From Acidobacteriota bacterium (GTDB taxonomy: Bacteria > Acidobacteriota > Terriglobia > Terriglobales > Acidobacteriaceae), in the NCBI GenBank assembly GCA_021810815.1, contig JAJZHR010000035.1:1-11050 (forward strand): a stretch of 11,050 nt of DNA, written 5' to 3'. Position 1 is the first letter of the stretch, and each line of letters starts with the position of its first letter. The position numbers and the translations under genes are program-made. Under the pieces are notes generated by a model. It was not told the origin of the DNA and did no database searches. It saw nothing but the letters and a program-made list of their open reading frames with translations. Shown here piece by piece: positions 5,679 through 11,050 of the stretch.

Positions 5679-7148
5679 ATGAGAGCATGGATGCGCCAAT
5701 GTGTTGCAGGAGTCCTCAGCGTGCTCCTGATCCTGATGACGTCGGCCCAGCCGCTGGCGGAGCCGATGGCAAGTCTGCCTGCGCAGGCGCAATTGCCGCT
5801 TCGGGACTATCTGCAGAAGCCCTATGCGGATTTGTTCGAGCTGGCGCCAGGGCTCAGCTTCAGCTCGACCGAAGTGAGCCAGCAGAGGGAAGCTCTGAAG
5901 CGCGGGGAAGACTCCTGCCGCAGGCGCTTCGGAGATCACGCCAAGCAGCATGGCAGGCAGGTGGATGAGGCGCGCAAGCAGTTGAAGAGTGGCGGAACGG
6001 AAATCTCGGAGGCTCGGCGCAGCGCTCTTCACTGCAATATTCAGAACTACGAACTCCTCCGCAGCGAGGCCCAGATGCTGTCTCAGCATGCCATTCCCAC
6101 TGCGTACGACAATCTGAACGCCAAGCTGGATCTGCTGCTGCAATGGCCGGCGCAGTATCGTCAGGCGCGGGCAGAGATCGCGAATGGGTCGTACAACAGC
6201 CGGCGCTGGGGAGATGTGAAAGACATAGGCTTCCGTGAGATTGCGTCGGGTCAGCAGGACGACATCAAGCGCGGCCAGCAGGCGGTGGAGGAGCTGAAGC
6301 GCACAGGTCTGCTGCCTCCCGCATTGGAGGACAAGCAGATTCAGCAGTATGTGAACTCCGTGGCAGCGCGGGTGGCGCGGCATTCCGATCTGAAGGTTCC
6401 GCTGCATGTCACCATCCTGCAGTCGCGCGAAGTGAACGCGTTCGCATTGCCCGGGGGATACTTGTTCATCGAGCGGGGATTGCTGGAAAGCGCGGACGAC
6501 GAGTCTCAACTGGCAGGCGTGATGGCCCACGAGCTGGCGCACGACACGGCGCGGCACAGCGCCAAGCTGATGAAGCGCGCGACCATCGCAGGCATCTTCT
6601 ACCAGGCGGCGCAGGTCGCAGCCATCCTGCTGACGGGCGGGATCGCAGGCATTGGCATGTACTATGCGCTGCAATACGGCTTCTATGGGCTTGGTCTGGT
6701 GCTGGATCTGAAGCTGCTGGGAGTTTCGCGCGACTATGAACTGGAGGCCGACCAGTTGGGAATCCAGTATGCATGGAGTGCAGGCTATGACACGACCGGC
6801 TTCACGCGCTTCTTTGACAAGATGGCGTCCAAGGAAGGCTATGTGAACGGAGTGAGCTGGTTCCGGACGCATCCGCCGTTTTACCAGCGCATGGTCCAGG
6901 CGCAGCGCGAGATCATGTTCCTTCCGCCAAAGTCGGATCAGGTGGTGCAGACTTCGGCGTTCCTGGCGATGAAGAAGGAGCTGGCGCCGATTGCGGCTGC
7001 CGCCGAGAAAGAGGAGATCGGCAAGCCCAGCCTGCTGATTGGCAAGGAGGAAGGCTGCACTCCGCCGAAGAAGCTCGAATACACTCCCAGCCAGCCGATT
7101 GAAGAACTGTGCAACATGCCGCTGCGCACGGTGGGGGGCGGAAGATAG
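5679..7148 (+). CDS. Secreted M48 family zinc metalloprotease
   Basis: A 489-residue exported protein. The signal peptide is about 1-28 (R2, R6, then 'VLSVLLILMTSAQPLA'). A helical, charged N-terminal domain spans about 55-200. The M48 peptidase domain spans about 215-415. Zinc-site residues are all present: H284-E285-L-A-H288, and E354 in the E-x-x-x-D motif 'ELEAD' (354-358). The usual hydrophobic insert lies between them (about 300-345), and 'THPPFYQRM' (397-405) follows. Relatives include BepA and LoiP, periplasmic proteases that clear misfolded outer-membrane proteins. Unlike BepA there is no C-terminal TPR block; the tail is about 75 residues. The mature protein has only four cysteines, two N-terminal (C80, C119) and two C-terminal (C460, C478). 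GGGGGA at 5668-5673 is a modest ribosome binding site, 5 nt from the ATG. It is probably cotranscribed with the VWFA gene. Confidence 0.92.
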   Translation: MRAWMRQCVAGVLSVLLILMTSAQPLAEPMASLPAQAQLPLRDYLQKPYADLFELAPGLSFSSTEVSQQREALKRGEDSCRRRFGDHAKQHGRQVDEARKQLKSGGTEISEARRSALHCNIQNYELLRSEAQMLSQHAIPTAYDNLNAKLDLLLQWPAQYRQARAEIANGSYNSRRWGDVKDIGFREIASGQQDDIKRGQQAVEELKRTGLLPPALEDKQIQQYVNSVAARVARHSDLKVPLHVTILQSREVNAFALPGGYLFIERGLLESADDESQLAGVMAHELAHDTARHSAKLMKRATIAGIFYQAAQVAAILLTGGIAGIGMYYALQYGFYGLGLVLDLKLLGVSRDYELEADQLGIQYAWSAGYDTTGFTRFFDKMASKEGYVNGVSWFRTHPPFYQRMVQAQREIMFLPPKSDQVVQTSAFLAMKKELAPIAAAAEKEEIGKPSLLIGKEEGCTPPKKLEYTPSQPIEELCNMPLRTVGGGR

Positions 7149-7212
7149 CAGCGCTCCCGGCAGGTGCTACGTTCGACCACGGAGCTTTCTCAGAGACTCC
7201 CTTCAGCGGCAT

Positions 7213-7236
7213 GACCAGCGCCGCGCGGTGCTGGTC
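7213..7236 (+). terminator. Perfect stem-loop downstream of the M48 gene
   Basis: GACCAGCGCC (7213-7222) and GGTGCTGGTC (7227-7236) form a 10-bp stem (one G-U pair) closed by a GCGC loop, 64 nt after the M48 stop. No T-tract follows (GCAAAGGC), so it is not a textbook intrinsic terminator. It could act as a 3'-end-protecting hairpin or a leader structure for the GH74 gene, which starts 114 nt further on. The rest of the 202-bp gap shows no clear promoter. Confidence 0.4.
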
Positions 7237-7350
7237 GCAAAGGCACATCCTGCGGGGTTCTTCTGCTACCGTTGCTTCTGACAAGACTTTGCCGCCTGGC
7301 AGGGGCTGAAGTGCGCGCCGAAGCTGCGCCAGCAACGGAAGGAATATGGA

Positions 7351-9675
7351 ATGAAGAAGCTCGCAATCTCTGCCGTCGCCGTTTGGCTCATCCTGATGTC
7401 CGGCGCCGTGTCCGGCTCTGCGCAGCCAGCAAAGAAGGCGCGCTACAACTGGAAGAGTGTCCAGATCGTCGGCGGCGGATTCGTGAGTGGCATCCTCTTC
7501 CATCCCACCGCGTCCGACGTTCGCTACGCCCGCACAGACATGGGGGGCGCTTACCGCTGGAACCCGACGTCTCACCGCTGGCAGCCGATGCTGGACTGGG
7601 TGTCCTACAAGGACCTGAACCTGATGGGCATTGAGTCCATCGCGGTCGATCCTTCCAATTCCAACCGCGTCTATCTCGCCTGTGGCACCTATACCAGCGC
7701 GCGCTCTCCGAATGGAGCCATCCTCCGCTCCGACAATGGCGGGCGAACCTTCAAGCGCACCGATGTCCCCTTCAAATTTGGCGGGAATGAGGACGGCCGA
7801 GGCAACGGCGAGCGCCTCGCCGTCGATCCCAGGAACAGCAACGTGCTCTATCTGGGCACGCGCCATGACGGCCTCTGGCGATCGACAGACCGCGCCGCCA
7901 CCTGGACGCGAGTGGCCAGCTTTCCAGACATCGCGGAGGCCGTGCCGCCAGCGCCCGCCAGCTTCCCCGGCGAAACTCCCCAGCAGCGCTGGGAGCGGAT
8001 GCCCGTCCGCGGCGATGGCATTGTCTTTGTCAAGTTTGGCGCAGCCGCTTCCGCAGAGCACTCAAGCCAGACCATCTACGCTGGCGTCTCTCAGATGAGC
8101 CGGCCCAACCTCTTCGTCTCGAAGGACGGCGGCGCGAGCTGGCATGACATCGCAGGCGAGCCAACGAAGTATCGACCCACGCGCGCGGCGCTGTCGCCGG
8201 ACGGTTTCCTGTACGTCTCCTACGGCACCGCTCCCGGCCCCACGCGCATGACGGATGGAGCGGTGTGGAAGCTGAACACGCGCGACGGCGCATGGGCCGA
8301 CATCACTCCGGACCACCCCGTCGCTGGAAGCAGGGAGTTCGGCTACGCCGCTGTCTCGGTGGACGCAGAGCACCCGCAGACGCTGATCGTCAGCTCCTTC
8401 GGGCGGCCGAGGTCCGCTGGCGGAGAAGACATTTTCCGCTCCACCGACGGCGGCGCAAGCTGGAAGCCGATCTTCAACGGCGGCAAAAGCAGCGGCGGCG
8501 TGTTCGACTACACCCTTGCGCCGTATGTGAAGCCAACCCCCATCCACTGGCTCTTCGATATTGAGATCGACCCCAGGAATCCCGACCATGCCATGTTCAC
8601 CACCGGCTACGGCGGATGGGAGACGTTCAACCTGACTGCGGCGGATCGCGGCTTGCCTACCCAATGGAGCGCCATGGCCGTGGGCATTGAGGAGACGGTG
8701 GCTCTGCAACTCGACAGCCCCGCCAGCGGAGCGAATCTCGTCAGCGCCATTGGAGACTACGGCGGCTTCGTGCATTGGGACCTCAATCGCCCCGCTCCCG
8801 AGGGAGCTTCTGCGCCGCCGCGCTTCGGCAACACCACCGGCGTCGCCTCCGGAACTGTGAATCCTCAGGTCATCGTGCGCGTTGGCGTAAGCGCGCAGCA
8901 CAAGGCAGGCGAGAACATCGGCTATTCCCTGGACGGAGGTCGCAGTTGGAAGGGGACTGCCTCTGCTCCCACTGCGCAGAGCCGCGCCGGAGCCATCGCG
9001 GTCGCAGCCGATGGAAGCACCTGGGTCTGGACTCCCGAAGATTCGCCCGCCTCTTTCACGCGCGACCTCGGCGCAAGCTGGGCGGCCTCGCAGGGACTCC
9101 TCGGCAGCGTCCGCGTCGTGGCCGATCCGCTCGATGCAAAGCTGTTCTACGCCCTGTCGCTTGCGGACGCGAAGCTCTACCGCAGCACGGACGGAGCAGC
9201 CAGCTTCTCGGCGCAGAGCATCGCTCTGCCGGGCGAGGAGCCCATGCAGCCAAATGCGGAACATGCGCGCGGCGATCGGCGCGGAGGCCAGGACCGGCTC
9301 TACGCCGCGCCGGGCCGCTCCGGCGACCTCTGGTTCGCCGCCTTCGACGGCCTGTACCACCTCTCCGCGGCAGGGTCGAAGACGAGCGAGAGCAGCGTCG
9401 CTTTCGTGCGTATGCCAGCGGTCGAGGAGATTCATGCCTTCGGGTTCGGCAAAGCAGCTCCTCGCCAGACCTATCCGGCGATGTACCTGGCGGGAACCGT
9501 GCAGGGCCAGAGCGGAATTTTCCGCTCCACGGATGAAGGCAGCCAGTGGGTCAGGATCAACGACGACCAGCACCAGTGGGGCCTCATCCTGCAAATCGCA
9601 GGCGATCCCAAGCTCTATGGCCGCGTCTACGTGGGCACGCACGGTCGCGGCATCCAGTACGGCGACCCCCGGTAG
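7351..9675 (+). CDS. Secreted GH74 family xyloglucanase-like glycoside hydrolase
   Basis: A 774-residue exported enzyme. The signal peptide is about 1-24 (K2, K3, 'LAISAVAVWLILMSGAV', cleavage near 'GSA-Q'). Two beta-propeller halves fill the rest. GH74 signatures are clear: 'GGGFVSGILFHP' (41-52) and 'ARTDMGGAYRW' (60-70), where D63 matches the catalytic base of known enzymes. 'IGDYGGFVHWD' (467-477) contains D469, matching the second catalytic Asp. About eight Asp-box/BNR motifs mark the blades, for example 126-134, 256-264, 363-371, 525-533, 611-619 and 725-733. The family hydrolyses beta-1,4-glucan backbones, mainly xyloglucan; endo or exo mode cannot be assigned by eye. There is no carbohydrate-binding or dockerin module. 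AAGGAA at 7339-7344 lies 6 nt from the ATG. Codon use seems richer in CTC and C-ending codons than in the VWFA and M48 genes. No transporter or other glycosidase accompanies it. Confidence 0.93.
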   Translation: MKKLAISAVAVWLILMSGAVSGSAQPAKKARYNWKSVQIVGGGFVSGILFHPTASDVRYARTDMGGAYRWNPTSHRWQPMLDWVSYKDLNLMGIESIAVDPSNSNRVYLACGTYTSARSPNGAILRSDNGGRTFKRTDVPFKFGGNEDGRGNGERLAVDPRNSNVLYLGTRHDGLWRSTDRAATWTRVASFPDIAEAVPPAPASFPGETPQQRWERMPVRGDGIVFVKFGAAASAEHSSQTIYAGVSQMSRPNLFVSKDGGASWHDIAGEPTKYRPTRAALSPDGFLYVSYGTAPGPTRMTDGAVWKLNTRDGAWADITPDHPVAGSREFGYAAVSVDAEHPQTLIVSSFGRPRSAGGEDIFRSTDGGASWKPIFNGGKSSGGVFDYTLAPYVKPTPIHWLFDIEIDPRNPDHAMFTTGYGGWETFNLTAADRGLPTQWSAMAVGIEETVALQLDSPASGANLVSAIGDYGGFVHWDLNRPAPEGASAPPRFGNTTGVASGTVNPQVIVRVGVSAQHKAGENIGYSLDGGRSWKGTASAPTAQSRAGAIAVAADGSTWVWTPEDSPASFTRDLGASWAASQGLLGSVRVVADPLDAKLFYALSLADAKLYRSTDGAASFSAQSIALPGEEPMQPNAEHARGDRRGGQDRLYAAPGRSGDLWFAAFDGLYHLSAAGSKTSESSVAFVRMPAVEEIHAFGFGKAAPRQTYPAMYLAGTVQGQSGIFRSTDEGSQWVRINDDQHQWGLILQIAGDPKLYGRVYVGTHGRGIQYGDPR

Positions 9676-9702
9676 GGGATGGGCAGGGCTGCCTCGCAAC
9701 TC

Positions 9703-9786
9703 CTGTATTGCTTGAGGGCACGGCTTCACAGGCTTCGGAAAACACTGTTTTGCTGGAGGGACACGGCTCCACAGGCTGCGGAAATA
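9703..9786. repeat. Imperfect 42-bp tandem repeat, two copies plus a degenerate third
   Basis: Copy 1 is 9703-9744 and copy 2 is 9745-9786. Both begin CTGT(A/T)TTGCT and share GAGGG, CACGGCT, CCACAGGC or TCACAGGC, and CGGAAA, with about five substitutions and two 1-bp indels. A weaker third copy (CTCTTCTCCGGCAGGG-CGCGG) begins at 9787 and runs into the end of the permease gene. It fills the gap between two convergent genes and has no convincing ORF of its own. Confidence 0.7.
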
Positions 9787-9790
9787 CTCT

Positions 9791-9813
9791 TCTCCGGCAG
9801 GGCGCGGCGGAGA
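9791..9813. terminator. Candidate bidirectional hairpin after the ABC permease stop
   Basis: TCTCCG (9791-9796) pairs with CGGAGA (9808-9813) across an 11-nt GC-rich loop. It abuts the permease stop codon on the minus strand and lies 115 bp past the GH74 stop. No strong T-tract follows on either strand. The same stem sequence occurs at 3821-3846. Confidence 0.35.
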
Positions 9814-10932
9814 TCAGGAAAGGCGGCTGCGGAAGAGCCTGCTTGCCGCGATCATCGTCACCACCCCGATAACGGCGAGAGGCCAGTATTGCGGCCACAG
9901 GAGAGACGCGTCCGCTCCCTCCAGGAAGCAGCGGCGCAGGATGATGAGGAAATAGCGCAGCGGGTTCAGCAGTGTGACGTATTGCATCGCAATCGGCATG
10001 TTCGCGATGGGCGTGGAGAAGCCGGAAAGAACGATGGCTGGCACCATGAAGAGGAAGACGCCCAGCAGCCCCTGCTGCTGCGTTTTGGCCAGCGAAGAGA
10101 TCATCAGTCCTGCGCCCACCGTCGCAAGCAGGAAGACGAAGAAGCCAAGATAGAGCGCAAAGACGCTGCCCGTGAAGGGAACGTGGAACCAGAAGATGGC
10201 GACCAGCACAATGAAGGTGCCTTCGAGCGTTCCAACCAGAAAGCCCGGAAGGGCCTTGCCGAGAAGAATTTCCGTTGGAGTCATGGGCGTCACCAGCAGC
10301 TGATCGAACGTGCCCATCTCCCTCTCGCGGGCCACGGAGAGGCCGGTGGATACCATGCTCACCAGCAGCGTGAGGATGCCGCAGATGCCGGGAACGATGA
10401 ACCAGCGGGAGTCGAGGTTGGGGTTGAACCATGCCCGGTCGATGAGAAGGGTGGCGGGCGGAGATCCGTTGCGCAGCGCAAGCTCCGTCTGGTTGAAGTC
10501 CGCCACGATGGCCTGGGCGTACCCCATCGCAACCGCTGCGGTGTTGGAGTCGCGGCCATCGAAGATGAGCTGCACGTGCGATGTTCCTCCGCGCTCGATG
10601 TCGGAGGTGAACTGCGGGCCGATGTCCATCGCCATCAGTGCGGACTTGTCGTCGATGGCCTTCTGAAGCTCTCCCTGGTCGTGCACAACGCGCAGCAGAT
10701 CAAAGCTGGGAGCGCCTGCGAAGCGCGCGATCAGGTCGCGGGACGGGCGGCCGCTGTCCTGGTTGTAGACGACAAAGGGCACGTGCTTCAGGTCGAAGGT
10801 GGCGGCATAGCCGAACACCACAAGCTGGATGATCGGCGGCCCAATCAGCACGGCGCGGCTGGCGGGGTCGCGCAGAAGGGCGAGAAGCTCCTTCCGGGCG
10901 AGAGCGAAGATGCGTTGGAGGGCCGCCCGCAT
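9814..10932 (-). CDS. ABC-2 type transporter permease (YbhR/YhhJ-like)
   Basis: A 372-residue inner-membrane protein with an ABC-2 permease plan. A cytoplasmic N-terminus is followed by TM1 (about 27-45), a large extracytoplasmic domain (about 50-175), and about five C-terminal TM segments (about 178-200, 225-249, 255-278, 288-306 and 350-365). The coupling motif 'AREREMGTFDQLLVTPMTP' (201-219) is the family signature for contact with the ATPase. 'LSGFSTPIANMP' (302-313) and 'NPLRYFL' (323-329) are also typical. Such subunits work in pairs with an ATP-binding protein and often a HlyD-type adaptor to export drugs or lipophilic compounds; the substrate here is unknown. The ATG at 10932 overlaps the previous gene's stop (TGATG) and has AAGAGG 8 nt upstream. 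An in-frame start at 10995 is less likely, as it lies inside the upstream gene. The gene ends the operon. Confidence 0.93.
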   Translation of the reverse strand: MRAALQRIFALARKELLALLRDPASRAVLIGPPIIQLVVFGYAATFDLKHVPFVVYNQDSGRPSRDLIARFAGAPSFDLLRVVHDQGELQKAIDDKSALMAMDIGPQFTSDIERGGTSHVQLIFDGRDSNTAAVAMGYAQAIVADFNQTELALRNGSPPATLLIDRAWFNPNLDSRWFIVPGICGILTLLVSMVSTGLSVAREREMGTFDQLLVTPMTPTEILLGKALPGFLVGTLEGTFIVLVAIFWFHVPFTGSVFALYLGFFVFLLATVGAGLMISSLAKTQQQGLLGVFLFMVPAIVLSGFSTPIANMPIAMQYVTLLNPLRYFLIILRRCFLEGADASLLWPQYWPLAVIGVVTMIAASRLFRSRLS

Positions 10933-11050
10933 CAGTCCAGCCTCTTGCGGAAAGTGAACAGCGCCACGCCCATGAAAAGAGCGCACAGGATGCACATGCC
11001 GAGCACATTCGGCAGAATCACGGACCAGATGTCGCCGGCCAGGAATTCGC
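10932..11050 (-). CDS. ABC-2 type permease, C-terminal end (partial)
   Basis: The last 38 codons of a gene that begins beyond the right edge. The visible peptide holds one hydrophobic segment ('VILPNVLGMCILCALFMGVA') followed by 'LFTFRKRLD', a short basic tail typical of the last TM segment of ABC-2 permeases. Its TGA (10934-10932) shares one base with the ATG of the next permease, so the two are translationally coupled. This matches the tandem permease order of ybhS-ybhR and rbbA-yhhJ type operons, and predicts an ATP-binding subunit gene upstream. The assignment rests on a short fragment plus context. Confidence 0.75.
   Translation of the reverse strand, partial: EFLAGDIWSVILPNVLGMCILCALFMGVALFTFRKRLD

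Noticed and set aside
4416..6872. Very long minus-strand ORF (818 codons) opposite the VWFA and M48 genes
   Set aside because: The composition is His/Gln/Arg/Leu-rich with no domains. Both plus-strand genes have signal peptides, family motifs and ribosome binding sites, so this is a shadow caused by high GC at third positions.
8062..9729. Minus-strand ORF (555 codons) opposite GH74
   Set aside because: No domain is recognisable, and the plus strand encodes a GH74 enzyme with catalytic Asp residues and Asp-boxes throughout.
9739..9751. AAAACACTGTTTT palindrome as a terminator
   Set aside because: The stem is only 5 AT-rich pairs with a 3-nt loop, and it falls at the junction of two tandem repeat copies, which explains it.
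10932..10995. Upstream start at 10995 for the complete ABC permease
   Set aside because: That extension lies inside the other permease gene. The ATG at 10932 has AAGAGG 8 nt upstream and a TGATG coupling overlap, and gives a normal N-terminus.

Overview
The window most likely comes from an acidobacterium (Acidobacteriota, probably class Terriglobia). Four things point there: a secreted VWFA protein of the acidobacterial type, a long TPR tail typical of acidobacterial sensor or kinase proteins, a secreted GH74 glycoside hydrolase, and GC-rich coding sequence with short intergenic repeats built on GGGAACAGGG and GGCACGGCTTC. This is recognition of family style by eye, not a database match.

Left part (1-4253), signalling and small proteins. 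A 5'-truncated TPR protein (+) ends 15 bp from the stop of a convergent FHA-GAF-SpoIIE/PP2C phosphatase (-), which starts with GTG at 2875. Divergent to it is a HugZ-like FMN-binding split-barrel protein with a C-terminal DUF2470 (3007-3807, +). This converges on a small lipoprotein with a ComEA-like helix-hairpin-helix (3897-4253, -). The gap between them holds a hairpin and a short direct repeat.

Middle part (4485-9675), a co-directional envelope/secretion block. It contains a secreted VWFA protein whose metal-binding (MIDAS) residues appear substituted, then 90 bp later a secreted M48 zinc metalloprotease with an intact HELAH site. After a 202-bp gap with a perfect 10-bp stem-loop comes a signal-peptide-bearing GH74 xyloglucanase-like enzyme with both predicted catalytic aspartates. 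VWFA and M48 may share a transcript. GH74 is probably transcribed separately.

Right part (9703-11050). An imperfect 42-bp tandem repeat and a hairpin separate GH74 from a convergent ABC-2 permease pair on the minus strand. One permease is complete (9814-10932). Only the last 38 codons of the other are in the window, and its stop overlaps the start of the first (TGATG). The pair looks like a YbhS/YbhR-type export operon whose ATPase would lie beyond the right edge.

No tRNA, rRNA, CRISPR array, transposase or integrase was seen, and no gap exceeds 300 bp. Each gene belongs to a recognisable family. I do not see a clear-cut new system. The best leads are the MIDAS-less VWFA protein paired with the M48 protease, the possible phospho-Thr writer/reader/eraser set at the left, the lipid-anchored HhH protein, and the repeats and hairpins in the convergent gaps.
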